Shown piece by piece: positions 11,203 through 21,946 of a DNA stretch of 64,000 nt. Each line of letters begins with the position of its first letter. Positions within the stretch are counted from its first letter, which is position 1. Source of the DNA: Neoarius graeffei (Eukaryota; Chordata; Actinopteri; Siluriformes; Ariidae); the NCBI RefSeq assembly GCF_027579695.1, contig NC_083574.1, forward strand, positions 57,348,059 through 57,412,058, in the 5' to 3' direction. Under the pieces are notes generated by a model. It saw only the letters and a list, made by a program, of their open reading frames with translations. It made no database searches and was not told the origin of the DNA. The position numbers were made by a program, and so were the translations under genes.

Positions 11203-11541
11203 GGCGGCACGGTGGTGTAGTGGTTAGCACTGTTGCCTCGCAGCAAGAAGGTCGTGGGTTCGAGCCCAGTGGCTGACGAGGGCCTTTCTGTGTGGAGTTT
11301 GTATGTTCTCCCTGTGTCTGCATGAGTTTCCTCCGGTTTCCCCCAAAGACATACAGGTGAGGCTAATTGGTGACTCTAAATTGACTGTGAATGATTGTGT
11401 GTCTCTAGTGTCAGCCCTGTGATGACCTGGTGATTTGTCCAGGGTGTACCCCGCCTCTCACCCATAGTTAGCTGGGATAGGCTCCAGCTTGCCTGTGACC
11501 CTGTAGAACAGGATTAGCAGCTAGAGATGATGGATGGATGG
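11203..11541 (+). mobile_element. tRNA-derived SINE
   Basis: Complete but slightly deleted copy ending GATGGATGG, flanked by GTTTCAGAAGCATG / GTTTCTGAAGCATG (11189-11202, 11542-11555). Confidence 0.9.
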
Positions 11542-11555
11542 GTTTCTGAAGCATG

Positions 11556-12348
11556 AGAATATGTTGATAATTGGATGATAAAGATACTTGGAGTTTTTTT
11601 TTTCAATTTATTTATTTATTCCTTGTACCTAAATTTGCTGCAAAATGTCTGGGAAGCAAACTAAACTATTCTTAATGCTTAACTTATTCATTTTCACAGT
11701 ATTTTACATTAAGAATATATAAATATGATTAAAAAGTAAATTTTGGGTGATGTAAAGAAAAGTATAGAATGATTGTTAGTGTTAAATAATATATTCATTT
11801 TACTGAATTAAATATTATTTGGAAATGCAAATAGTCAAATTCTTAATTAGCCATTTCAGAATTATATGTATTTTACATTTACATACATTAAAATTAAATA
11901 GGTTGGGTCAAATATGGTTCATAAAAGGTAGATAAATACATACATATAGCTTGTTTGTTTTATTTTAAAAATCTGGTTTGTCAAAAAGTTACTGCGGAAA
12001 AACAATGTTTTAATTGCTGTTCATTGACTGCTCAAACCTACTGACAAAGAATGGGAAAAATGTATATAACTGATTCATAAACATTTATGAACAGAAATTT
12101 GTATACAAAGTAGTCTAATAATCAATAGATCAGTCATGGAAACCAAAAAAAAAAAAAAACACATTCCATTTATTTAAACCTTATTAACAGATAATACATC
12201 AGATTTTCAGTGAAAGTGGACAATGCCAAATTAAACAGACATAAATTCAGGATGAACAGGTCAGTATGATACTCTGTGAGCCTGTTTAACTAGCAGAGTC
12301 ATGATCATCACTCAGATACTGTCTGACAAATCCTAATGTCTTACATCC
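11556..12348. other. AT-rich, nothing recognised
   Basis: About 800 bp of AT-rich sequence without coding signal or recognised repeat. Confidence 0.5.
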
Positions 12349-12356
12349 ATTATTGC

Positions 12357-13090
12357 CAGTGTTGGGCACGTTACTTTCAAAAAGTAATTAGTTATAGTTA
12401 CTAGTTACTTTTCCCAAAAAGTAACTGAGTTAGTAACGGAGTTACTTTGTCATAAAAGTAACTAATTACCAGGGAAAGTAATTATTCCGTTACATTTTGT
12501 TCCCCCCCCCCCAAAAAAAAAAAAAAATCAAATTCAATTAGTGTAATCATAATAAAAGTGAATGTTAAATGTGTTTAATGACTGAAATGGACACTTAACA
12601 GAACCTAAAATTATGTTACTAATTACTGGCCACTGACGAGGACAAACGCTTTGTTCCTCGACATAATGTGCATTGCACGTAAACACTCTTGCCTTTTATT
12701 TCAAGTAATGAAAAGTAATGGCTGTATTTCCAGTGTGAAAGCGCAGTGCTGGGCTGACCGCTCGCCATCGCTGGGTCTTCCGATTGAAAGCGTGCGCAGT
12801 AGTGCAGTAGGCGTGGCCTACCTACATATGTTGTCCAAATCTACTCTGATTGGCTTACTGTGCCGTTGTCTCGTGTCTCCCCGCCCCACACTAAAGCAGA
12901 GTAAAGAAAGGCTGAACGAGCAGCGTGCCAGATGAGAACAGCTTTAATAAAGTAACGCATAGTATTTTATTGTAAGTAACGGGAACGGCGTTATAACGAT
13001 GTAAAAAGTAATTAGTTAGATTACTCGTTACTAAAAAAAGTAACGCCGTTAGTAACGCCGTTTATTCTAACGCCGTTATTCCCATCACTG
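12357..13090. mobile_element. hAT-type non-autonomous element
   Basis: Ends CAGTGTTGGGCACGTTACTT and GTTATTCCCATCACTG are imperfect inverted repeats, flanked by a perfect 8 bp TSD, ATTATTGC (12349-12356, 13091-13098), diagnostic of hAT. The subterminal regions are full of GTAACG/CGTTAC motifs. The ORF at 12651-12935 shows no known domain and I do not treat it as a gene. Confidence 0.88.
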
Positions 13091-13375
13091 ATTATTGCTG
13101 ACAAATATTGCATTAATGATGTGATTATTCAGAAAGAGAAGCTCCTGAAGAGATGGTCTCCTGTATTGCTTATGATGTTCTGAGAAGAGCAAAGCCCCCC
13201 CCCCCCGTTTTGTTGTTTGGATTTGGTTTTTGTTTTGGTTTTATGGTCTACGTGTTTGTCTACTGTCTTTTTAGTATTTGCATGGTTGCTGACTGTCTGT
13301 AATTTCTGTTTTTGATTAATAAAAAATAATTAAAAAATGATGTGATTATGGAATGGTGATATATTGTTAAAACAA

Positions 13376-13407
13376 ACAAACAAACAAACAAACAAACAAA
13401 CAAACAA
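13376..13407. repeat. (CAAA)n microsatellite
   Basis: About eight tandem CAAA units. Confidence 0.9.
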
Positions 13408-13560
13408 ATTTCCCTAAACATCAAAGGTAAACTGTGATCGCATGTTAATATATCAACAAATGTCAAGTTTATAAAATGGATGAATTGCTGTCCCTCCATG
13501 CTGCAGCATGTGGCGCTGTTTTATAAGTGGAAAGATTTCAAAGGTTATTGCGCCTTCAAA

Positions 13561-13597
13561 ATGGAATCCAACTCCAACTTGCCTGTCAGAAATCAAG
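13561..13597 (+). other. Possible short first coding exon ([12 protein letters not shown]) with GTAAGA donor
   Basis: ATG followed by twelve codons and a good donor (G|GTAAGA at 13598) in phase 1. The FAM169B-like exon at 37160 has a compatible phase, so the two could be spliced across a 23.6 kb transposon-filled intron. Against this, FAM169 proteins begin close to the PVD motif, which the 37160 exon provides itself if a split ATG is used. Speculative. Confidence 0.2.
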
Positions 13598-13665
13598 GTA
13601 AGAACAAACCACTGTCTGGGACTGGATCCAATTTAGAGCCTGTGCGTGTCTGTGCGTGCATGCAG

Positions 13666-13668
<3 letters not shown>

Positions 13669-13755
<87 letters not shown>

Positions 13756-13768
13756 CGCACATGCAGTT

Positions 13769-13839
<71 letters not shown>

Positions 13840-13866
13840 TGTGTGCGCGCGCGCGCACATGCAGTT

Positions 13867-13911
<45 letters not shown>

Positions 13912-13912
13912 C

Positions 13913-13964
<52 letters not shown>

Positions 13965-13965
13965 G

Positions 13966-14032
<67 letters not shown>

Positions 14033-14172
14033 AACTGCATGTGCACACACACATTATATGTGTGTGTGTGTGTGTGTGTTGAAATCATCGTGCATATATA
14101 TATACACACACACAAACTGCATGTGCACACACACATTATATGTGTGTGTGTGTGTGTGTGTTGAAATCATCG
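13669..14172. repeat. TA/TG satellite with tRNA-unrelated spacer units
   Basis: Long pure TA tracts (about 13669-13736, 13772-13836, 13976-14022) alternate with TG tracts and a GCACATGCAGTTTGTG unit. That unit appears twice forward and twice inverted. Its right end is a direct tandem of about 75 bp (14027-14172) containing TTGAAATCATCGT. The long ORFs read from it (IYIYIY) are artefacts. Confidence 0.92.
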
Positions 14173-14869
14173 TCTGCACACCATGAAACTATGAGAAACA
14201 GTCGGTGTGCACAGTCTGAAGTTCTGGGCCTCGGCTAAACATGAATTCTTTTATCCTCCAAACAGCTGAAATAAACAGTCTGAAATGATAGGGGACATTC
14301 CTGTGACCGAGTTTATTCCGCTTCACTACCGACGCACACATTCGGTATAATGTAAACAATTTTCTTGACTGGACTGCTGTGTGTGTCTGTGCGTCGGGAC
14401 GTCGTGCGTCATGCCGCTGCCGCACACCGCTGGAGTTTTAGCGCCACCGTTCGCCTTTCTGCAGTTCTGTACTCAGGGTGATGACCTTTATTAAAAACTA
14501 TTTTAAAATTTTTTTTAATTCATTTACTTTTTAAAATCATACCAAGTTGGAGCATATAGCTGTTTATAAAATTAGAAATGGTAAAGACAAAAAAAAAAAA
14601 AGTAGGTTACGTGCTCCTCATCGGCCTTCTCTTGACAAAAACAAAATCCACAAATATACATTGCATAGAGGAAGTGTTAAATTACGGAATTAAATATGAA
14701 GTGTATTAACTCTTGTGTGGTGTTCGTATTTTTGTTCCTCAGCCAGTGTTGGTGGGTCTGGTGGAGCCGCTGCATTCTGGTGCTTTAAATTCAACACAAT
14801 CAAAAATTTTACATTAAATACTTAACAGATGTTTACTTCACCCCAATTACAAGCCACATAAACAGCATG
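14173..14869. other. No gene recognised; CpG-containing stretch then AT-rich
   Basis: 14190-14470 has several CpG dinucleotides and an unremarkable ORF. The remainder is AT-rich. Nothing assigned. Confidence 0.4.
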
Positions 14870-15409
14870 TACACTACCGTTCAAAAGTTTGGGGTCACCC
14901 AGACAATTTTGTGTTTTCCATGAAAAGTCACACTTTTATTTACCACCATAAGTTGTAACATGAACAGAAAATATAGTCAAGACATTTTTCTGGCCATTTT
15001 GAGCATTTAATCGACCCCACAAATGTGATGCTCCAGAAACTCAATCTGCTCAAAGGAAGGTCAGTTTTATAGCTTCTCTAAAGAGCTCAACTGTTTTCAG
15101 CTGTGCTAACATGATTGTACAAGGGTTTTCTAATCATCCATTAGCCTTCTGAGGCAATGAGCAAACACATTGTACCATTAGAACACTGGAGTGATAGTTG
15201 CTGGAAATGGGCCTCTATACACCTATGGAGATATTGCACCAAAAACCAGACATTTAGTAGAATTTAGCTAGAATAGTCATTTACCACATTAGCAATGTAT
15301 AGAGTGGATTTCTGATTAGTTTAAAGTGATCTTCATTGAAAAGAACAGTGCTTTTCTTTCAAACATAAGGACATTTCAAAGTGACCCCAAACTTTTGAAC
15401 GGTAGTGTA
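14870..15409. mobile_element. Tc1/mariner MITE, copy 1
   Basis: TIR CACTACCGTTCAAAAGTTTG with GGGGTCAC inside at both ends, flanked by TA. The second copy (32449-32980) is inverted relative to this one and nearly identical through the interior. Confidence 0.9.
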
Positions 15410-15423
15410 TGGTTAATATTTGC

Positions 15424-15738
15424 TGTAGAGCTCCCTGAGGTGTGGGTGGAGCACAGAGGACGGCAGGACAAAGCTTCAGGTATGAAATCGGCTTTTATTG
15501 CCAGACTTTTCAGTGTAACAATATAGCTTTATTCTGGTAAACACACACACACGCTGTGTTCTTGTCCCGGGAAGAGCTCTCCTCTGCTCTCCCTCTGCCT
15601 CCTTAAATAGGGCGCGGTTACTGGGGAGACACACAAACACAGGTTAATTACCGTCAGGTGTAGTGATTCTGCCACACACCTTCCCTGGCTCCGCCCTCCT
15701 GTCACAGACCGGCGCTTGACCACACCCCCGCTGCCACA
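15424..15738 (-). repeat. 3' LTR of Gmr1-like element
   Basis: 315 bp, TG...CA on the minus strand. Contains a TATA-like CTATTTAAGG and two AATAAA signals, as in its partner at 20052-20366. A purine-rich GGCGGTGGGGATA lies just upstream on the minus strand as a candidate polypurine tract. Confidence 0.92.
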
Positions 15739-17005
15739 TATCCCCACCGCCCGACTCAGGCCGGGCGCCCGTCCGGCCCGCAGCCAACTCCCCCCCCCCT
15801 TGACGGGAGAGGAAGTCCGCCACGACCATCTGCGCCCCCGGCCTGTGGACCACCTTGAAATTGAAGGGTTGGAGTGCCAGATACCAATGGGTGATCCGCG
15901 CGTTGGCATCTTTCATGCGGTGGAGCCACTGGAGGGGCGCGTGGTCTGAACAGAGGGTGAAAGGGTGCCCCAGCAGGTAGTAACGGAGGGCGAGGACCGC
16001 CCACTTGATCGCCAGGCATTCTCTTTCAATAGTGCTGTAGCGCCCCTCACGCACCGACAGCTTCCTGCTAATGTACAGGATGGGGCGGTCCTCCCCCTCC
16101 ACCTCCTGGGACAACACCGCCCCCAGCCCTCTGTCCGACGCGTCGGTCTGCAACACAAAAGGGAGAGAAAAGTCAGGGGAGTGTAATAGTGGCCCCCCAC
16201 ACAGTGCAGCCTTTACCTCAGAGAAAGCCCGCTGGCACTGCTCCGTCCACTGGACCGGATCTGGCACCCCCTTTTTAGTGAGGTCAGTCAGCGGGCTGGT
16301 GACGTCCGAATAATTAGGTATAAACCTACGATAGTAGCCAGCCAGCCCCAGGAACTGTCTCACCCCCTTTTTGGTCTTGGGCCTCGGGCAGGCCGCAATC
16401 ACTGCTGTCTTATTAATTTGGGGACGCACCTGCCCGTTGCCCAAGTGGAAGCCCAGATACCGTACTTCCACCCGCCCAATCGCACACTTCTTTGGGTTGG
16501 CAGTGAGACCCGCCCGCCTCAGCGACCTAAGGACGGCCCTCAGGTGTTGCAGGTGCCGCTGCCAGTTGTTACTATAAATGATAATGTCATCGAGATATGT
16601 GGCCTCATAGGTGGCGTGGGGCCGGAGGACCCTGTCCATCAGCCGCTGAAACGTAGCGGGCGCCCCAAACAGCCCATAAGGAAGTGTGACAAATTGGTGT
16701 AAGCCGAACGGTGTGGAAAAGGCCGTTTTTTCCTGGGATAATGGAGTCAAGGGGATCTGCCAATATCCCTTCGTCAAATCCAGTGTCGAGTAAAAGCGAG
16801 CTGTGCCTAGTCGATCGAGCAGCTCATCAATACGAGGCATTGGGTACGCGTCAAATTTAGACACCGCGTTGACTTTTCTATAGTCCACACAGAAACGGAC
16901 CGACCCGTCAGCCTTGGGTACCAAGACCACCGGGCTGCTCCAGTCACTGTGGGACTCCTCGACGATGCCCATTTTGAGCATGGCCTGAAGTTCTTCCCGA
17001 ACCAC
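15739..17005 (-). pseudogene. Reverse transcriptase and RNase H of Gmr1-like element
   Basis: An open frame of about 420 codons, plus an extension into the LTR. It has the RT fingers (SDWSSPVVLVPK, FCVDYRKVN), FYSTLDLTKGYWQIPL, the catalytic YLDD box and FLGLAGYYRRFIPNY. RNase H follows with TDASDRGLGAVLSQ, ERECLAIKWAV and SDHAPLQWL. RNase H is therefore the last domain and no integrase follows it. The upstream integrase frame is joined in a different phase at an A7 run (17008-17014 on the plus strand as T7). Ty3/gypsy-class RT. Confidence 0.92.
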
Positions 17006-18473
17006 CTTTTTTTGTGTTCGGGTAGCCTGTAAGGGCGGCTACGCACTACCACCCCCGGGGGCGTCTCTATGTGGTGTTCTATGAGGTTAGTGCGACCGGG
17101 CAGGGGCGAGAACACATCCGAAAACTCGGCCTGCAACTGGGTGACCTCCGTGAGTTGGGTCGGGGAGAGGTGGTCTCCACAGGGGACCGGAGAGGTACGT
17201 GATGCCAATGTCCCTTTTTGAACCTCCGGCCCCAGCTCCGCCTTCTCTGGAACTACCGACACCAACGCCACGGGGACTTCCTCGTTCCAGAGTTTAAGCA
17301 GATTGAGGTGGTAGATCTGTAGCGCCCCCTCCCTGTCCGTTCGCCTTACCTCATAGTCGACGTCCCCGACTCGCCGTGTGACCTCAAAGGGTCCTTGCCA
17401 CTTGGCGATTAATTTGGAGCTCGACGTGGGCAACAGTACGAGTACCTTATCTCCCGGAGTGAACTCTCTAAGGCGCGTGCCCTTGTTGTACAGGCGGGCT
17501 TGCCGTTCCTGGGCCTGCCGCAAATTCTCCTGAGTTAGGTGTGTGAGCGTGTGGAGTTTTGCGTGCAGGTCCATAACGTACTGAATTTCGTTTTTACTTT
17601 GTGAAGGTCCCTCCTCCCAATTTTCTCGCAGCACATCTAAAATGCCGCGCGGCTTACGCCCGTATAACAATTCAAATGGGCAGAACCCCGTGGAGGCTTG
17701 GGGGACCTCTCGCACTGCAAATAACAAGGGTTTGAGCCATTTATCCCAGTTACGTGCGTCCTCACTTACGAATTTTTTAATTATATTCTTGAGGGTGCGA
17801 TTGAACTGTTCAACTAAACCGTCCGTTTGTGGGTGATAAACGCTGGTGCGGATCGGCTTAATACCTAATAGCCCATACAGTTCGCTCAGTGTTCGTGACT
17901 TAAATGAGGTGCCTTGGTCAGTCAGAATCTCTTTCGGGATTCCAACCCGGGAGATGACGTGGAAGAGGGCCTCCACAATACTGCGTGCTGAGATATTGCG
18001 AAGAGGCACCGCTTCCAGGTATCGCGTTGCATAGTCCACCAGAACCAATATAAAGCGGTACCCTCGTATTGACCGATCTAATGGCCCGACGAGATCATCC
18101 CAATTCTTTCGAACGGGGTCTTGATTAATGGTAGGGGGCGCAAAGGCGCTTTTGGAATGGCCGCTGGATTTACTAACTGGCATTCGCGGCACGCCGTACA
18201 CCACTTACGGACATCGCCGCGAATCCCCGGCCAATAGAATCGGGCCATTATCCGGGCTAGTGTCTTATCCTGCCCTAGGTGTCCAGCCATGGGATTAAAG
18301 TGAGCCGCCTGAAATACCAATTCCCGGCGGCTCTTTGGAATTAACAGCTGTGTGACTCGCTCTTTCGTCTGAGTGTCCTGCGTCACTCGGTATAATCTAT
18401 CCTTCATAATAGAAAAATAGGGGAAGGACGGGGTGGCGTTCGGCTGGAGCGTTTGACCATCGATTACTCTCAC
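17006..18473 (-). pseudogene. Integrase of Gmr1-like element, upstream of RT
   Basis: Starts with an H-x-H zinc-binding region (AAHFNPMAGHLGQ ... CTACREC) at 18200-18400. The DDE core follows, with LVDYATRYLEAV, LTDQGTSF and HPQTDGLVEQFNRTLK, all three acidic residues kept. A GPF-type C-terminal module (KWQGPFEVTRRVGDVDYEV) comes next and then the leader that normally precedes gypsy RT (LQAEFSDVFSPLPG). One single-base frameshift lies near 18087 between the zinc-binding part and the core. Continuity from the GPF module into the RT leader makes the IN-before-RT order genuine rather than a rearrangement. Confidence 0.9.
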
Positions 18474-18509
18474 TTGGTCAAACGCATGTCACAGAGTCTC
18501 GTCTCGCGA

Positions 18510-19175
18510 TTATTCTAATGGGAAATCCGCGAGGGATTCCCCAACAGAAAGAGGAGGAGCCGGTGGCTCCTCACTCTGTCGCGGAGATGACGTAGACGGC
18601 TTTGCAACAGCAGCTCCAGCCAAAGCGACACCGGGACCTCCCCCTGTCAAATGGCAGGACCCACTCTTTACTAGGCGCATCATTAAACCCCGAAATCCCG
18701 GCCAATCAGTCCCCAAAATTAAAGAGTGGGTAAGGCGAGGATTAACCGCCGCCTTCACTATAGATTTTTCCCCTCTGAAATATATGTGGACCGACACCAA
18801 AGGGTAGCTGTGAACATCCCCGTGCACACACAACACCTTCACCCCCTGTGCTCCCCCCAATGCCTCGTCTTGCACCAGGCTTTGGCGGATCGAGATCTGA
18901 TTGCAACCAGAATCCACCAACGCCTGATATGTAGCCCCTTGGACACTCACCGGTATGCGATACGCTCCGGCCCGATCGAGGGCAGCTTCTGGCGCGTCGG
19001 GGATCCGTACCACCGCGCCCACCTCCATTGCTGCGCACTGTTGTTGCAGGTGGCCCGGCTCCCCGCAGCGCCAGCAAACCGGCCCGGGCTCTCCCTCTGC
19101 ACCTGTGCTCTGGGGCTCACTCACCTGAGGGGGGGGGAGAGACAGACACAGAAGGGAGAAATGGGAGGGCACCAC
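18510..19175 (-). pseudogene. Gag CCHC knuckle and aspartic protease of Gmr1-like element
   Basis: CWRCGEPGHLQQQC is a CCHC zinc knuckle near the start of the frame. About 50 residues later is the protease active-site motif ALVDSGCNQ, followed by LILGTDWPGF (flap/second half signature). The frame ends at a TAA (18510-18512); an in-frame TGA follows before the integrase zinc-binding region. It is in a different phase from the capsid frame, changing at a run of nine C (minus strand) at about 19131-19139. Confidence 0.87.
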
Positions 19176-20082
19176 GGGTGCGGCGGGCCGGCTGGGGTGG
19201 AGCCGGCCCCCGCCTCCGTGGTGGGGGAATGGGGCGAGGATGGGACACAGAAGGGAGGGGAGAAAGAGAGAGAGAAGAGGAGAGAAGAGAAGACGTTGTC
19301 GGTTGTCCTGCCGCCGGAACAGCCGCCAAATGATCCTCCGCCAGTCCTACTGCCTGATCCAGCGACGCCGGGCGGTGGCACTGGACCCACTCCGCGGTTC
19401 CGGCTGGTAAGTGCGCGATGAACTGCTCCAGCACCACCTGATCGATGATTCCCTCGGCGTCGCGATCGTCGGCCCTCAGCCACCGCCAGCAGGCGTCCCG
19501 GAGCTGCTAGCCGAACGCGAACGGCCGGCCGACTTCCTCCAACCGCAGCGCGCAGAAGCGCTGGCGCTGTTGTTCTGGTGTGCGCCCCACGCGCTGGAGG
19601 ACGGCCTGGCGAAGGTCCGCGTAGGCCAGCCGGCGGTCGGCGGGGAGCTGTAGCACGGCCAGCTGCGCCTCTCCCATCAGGAGGGGGAGGAGGCGCACCG
19701 CGCGCTGCTCCATCGGCCACCCCGAGGCTTCGGCGACCTGTTCGAACAATGTGAGGAACGCCTCGGGGTCATCCTGCGGGCCCATCTTGGTCACAGTGAG
19801 GGGAGACGGGCCCGCGGCCGGGGCGCTGGTGGACCCTGCCGACACGAGGAGATGCCGGAACGCCTCGCGATCTTCCTGCTGGGCCAGCACCAGGGCTTCG
19901 AAGCGCCGCTCTTGCTCCTTTCGGAGCGTGACGAGTGCCTGGTGCTGGCTTTGCTGAGCCGTGGCGAGGGCGTGGACCAGGTCCGCGAACGGGGAGGATT
20001 CCATGGGGCTGCGGGGTTGGTGCTCCACCTTTTCCCGGGTTTCGGCACCACTGTAGAGCTCCCTGAGGTGTGGGTGGAGCAC
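19140..20082 (-). pseudogene. Gag with SCAN-like capsid domain, Gmr1-like element
   Basis: An N-terminal coiled-coil-like stretch (LRKEQERRFEALVLAQQEDREAF) precedes a capsid region DDPEAFLTLFEQVAEASGWP. The C-terminal part LEQFIAHLPAG...EWVQ...PASLDQAVGLAEDHL has the pattern of the SCAN domain of vertebrate zinc-finger proteins (LEQFL..LP...WV...P....AV.L.E). A single in-frame TAG (19507-19509) interrupts it; the same frame continues beyond. The SCAN domain is thought to derive from Gmr1-like Gag, so this is a fish representative of the source family. Confidence 0.82.
20033..20050 (-). other. Primer-binding site matching tRNA-Phe 3' end
   Basis: One base inside the 5' LTR, the minus strand reads TGGTGCCGAAACCCGGGA. 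This is complementary over all 18 bases to the 3' end of vertebrate tRNA-Phe(GAA) including CCA, as I recall that tRNA. The element is therefore expected to prime minus-strand DNA from tRNA-Phe. Confidence 0.75.
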
Positions 20083-20366
20083 AGAGGATGGCAGGACAAA
20101 GCTTCAGGTATGAAATCGGCTTTTATTGCCAGACTTTTCAGTGTAACAATATAGCTTTATTCTGGTAAACAAACACACACGCTGTGTTCTTGTCCCTGGA
20201 AGAGCTCTCCTCTGCTCTCCCTCTGCCTCCTTAAATAGGGCACGGTTACTGGGGAGACACACAAACACAGGTTAATTACCGTCAGGTGTAGTGATTCTGC
20301 CACTCACCTTCCCTGGCTCCGCCCTCCTGTCACAGACCGGCGCTTGACCACGCCCCCGCTGCCACA
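20052..20366 (-). repeat. 5' LTR of Gmr1-like element
   Basis: 315 bp partner of the LTR at 15424-15738, with six substitutions between them. Flanked outside by TTTGC. Confidence 0.92.
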
Positions 20367-20718
20367 TTTGCCCTTTACCTTTGTTAGATTACATTTATTT
20401 AAAAAAAGTGCTACTCGTTTTTTGTTTGTTTTTTAATAAAATGTAATTTTACAAAAAGAAAATCAATTACAGTCATGATATGAGTGGAAAAAAGATGTTT
20501 ATCTTCAAATTTACAAATGAAGCAAGGTTTTTCATAACAACTGATTTTTATTTCTTTGAATTTCATTAGAAATTTAACCCATTCAGTTCAGTTTACACAA
20601 CACAAGGTTACAGTGTGTGGTCATCGAAAATGTGTTCTGATATATGTTCTTCACAGAAAATGAGCCAAGGCCAATGAGTCTGAGTTTGAAAAAATAATTA
20701 ATCGTATCATTGTTCCTC

Positions 20719-20880
20719 GGGCGGCACGATGGTGTAGTGGTTAGCACTGTCGCCTCACAGCAAGAAGGTTCTGGGTTTGAGCCCAGCAGCTGACGGGGGT
20801 CTTCCTGTGTGGAGTTTGCATGTTCTGTGTGGGTTTCCTCCGGGTGCTCCGGTTTCCCCCACAGTTCAAAGACATGCAGT
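20719..20880 (+). mobile_element. SINE, 3'-truncated
   Basis: Head and first half of the main SINE, stopping at GACATGCAG. No tail and no TSD. Confidence 0.85.
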
Positions 20881-21228
20881 CTTTGCATGCATAAACAATT
20901 TAAACAAATGGGTGCGATTTGGATGCATCGGTCATATACGGTTATTCCGCAGTGCCAAAGACATTACTGTTTCTGAAATGTGATCAGGAAATTTTACTGG
21001 GGCACAGCAGATATATACTGGGGCATGTGCCCCAGTAAAATTGGTCTGGCGACGCTGATGTATCAGACGCTCGCTGGCTGTACTGTGAAAATGAGCATCT
21101 GCGTGCACAATTTAAGTTTCCAAATCTGTCATTGTTTAACTCTTGAATATTTTCTATCGTGAATACTATCATTAAAAAGCTTATAATCTCTGCTTTCCAA
21201 ATAAATTTATATCATTAAGATTTGTGTT
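20881..21228. other. No gene; short inverted repeat
   Basis: Contains an inverted pair ATTTTACTGGGGCAC (20991-21005) and GTGCCCCAGTAAAAT (21027-21041). Otherwise unassigned. Confidence 0.45.
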
Positions 21229-21342
21229 GGGTTTCCCAAAAGCCTAACACTAAGCGCATCTTAACAAGGAGAGAGTGTTCATTGTGTTGCTTGCGCTACC
21301 ATTTAATGATGATCTTTGTGCTACGATGCTTTTGGGAAACTC
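21229..21342 (+). mobile_element. Short MITE, GGGTTTCCCAAAAGC type, copy 3
   Basis: Third copy of the 463-583 / 848-967 family, with GCTTTTGGGAAACTC at the right end. Confidence 0.65.
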
Positions 21343-21580
21343 GGCACTGTTCAATACTTTGGGAGTAACGGCACCCTCTGCTTGCGTGATGTTGGGAAAC
21401 TGCCAGTGCTTTTTGAGTCACGGGAAAGTGGTCAGGCTCTCTTCTGATTAGTTTCCGACTAGATTACTCATGAATATCAATCAGATAACTTTTATAGGGA
21501 TGTTCTCTCGCTCTCACTGTTTCTGATGAAGTATTCAGCAAAATTTTCCGTCAGCTAATTTTGATGTTATGATTCACGGA

Positions 21581-21946
21581 GGCGGCACGGTGGTGTAGTG
21601 GTTAGCGCTGTCGCCTCACAGCAAGAAGGTCCTGGGTTTGAGCCCCGGGGCCGGCGAGGGCCTTTCTGTGTGGAGTTTGCATGTTCTCCCCGTGTCCGCG
21701 TGGGTTTCCTCCGGGTGCTCCGGTTTCCCCCACAGTCCAAAGACATGCAGGTTAGGTTAACTGGTGACTCTAAATTGACCGTAGGTGTGAGTGTGAATGG
21801 TTGTCTATGTGTCAGCCCTGTGATGACCTGGCGACTTGTCCAGGGTGTACCCTGCCTTTTGCCCGTAGTCAGCTGGGATAGGCTCCAGCTTGCCTGCGAC
21901 CCTGTAGAACAGGATAAAGCGGCTAGAGATAATGAGATGAGATGAG
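21581..21946 (+). mobile_element. tRNA-derived SINE, full length
   Basis: Complete copy with (GAGAT)n tail and perfect 12 bp TSD ATGATTCACGGA (21569-21580, 21947-21958). Confidence 0.93.

Larger units (their letters stand above)
15424..20366 (-). mobile_element. Complete Gmr1-like LTR retrotransposon (PR-IN-RT-RH order)
   Basis: A 4.94 kb minus-strand element with 315 bp LTRs at both ends and a perfect 5 bp TSD, TTTGC (15419-15423, 20367-20371). From 5' to 3' on the minus strand it encodes a SCAN-like Gag, a CCHC knuckle, an aspartic protease, integrase, then reverse transcriptase and RNase H. Integrase upstream of RT is the Ty1/copia arrangement, but the protein sequences are Ty3/gypsy-like, which matches the Gmr1 group of fish and other deuterostomes. 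The coding region has several stops and frameshifts, so this copy cannot make the full polyprotein. The two LTRs differ at 6 of 315 positions by my alignment, so the insertion is fairly recent. Confidence 0.93.

Noticed and set aside
12651-12935. 94-codon ORF inside the hAT element
   Set aside because: No transposase motif and no second copy to support it.
13480-14186. Several 100-200 codon ORFs of alternating Ile-Tyr or Thr-His
   Set aside because: They are translations of TA and TG/CA microsatellites.
18726-19421. 231-codon plus-strand ORF opposite the Gag/protease region
   Set aside because: Antisense shadow of GC-rich retroelement coding sequence with no domain of its own.
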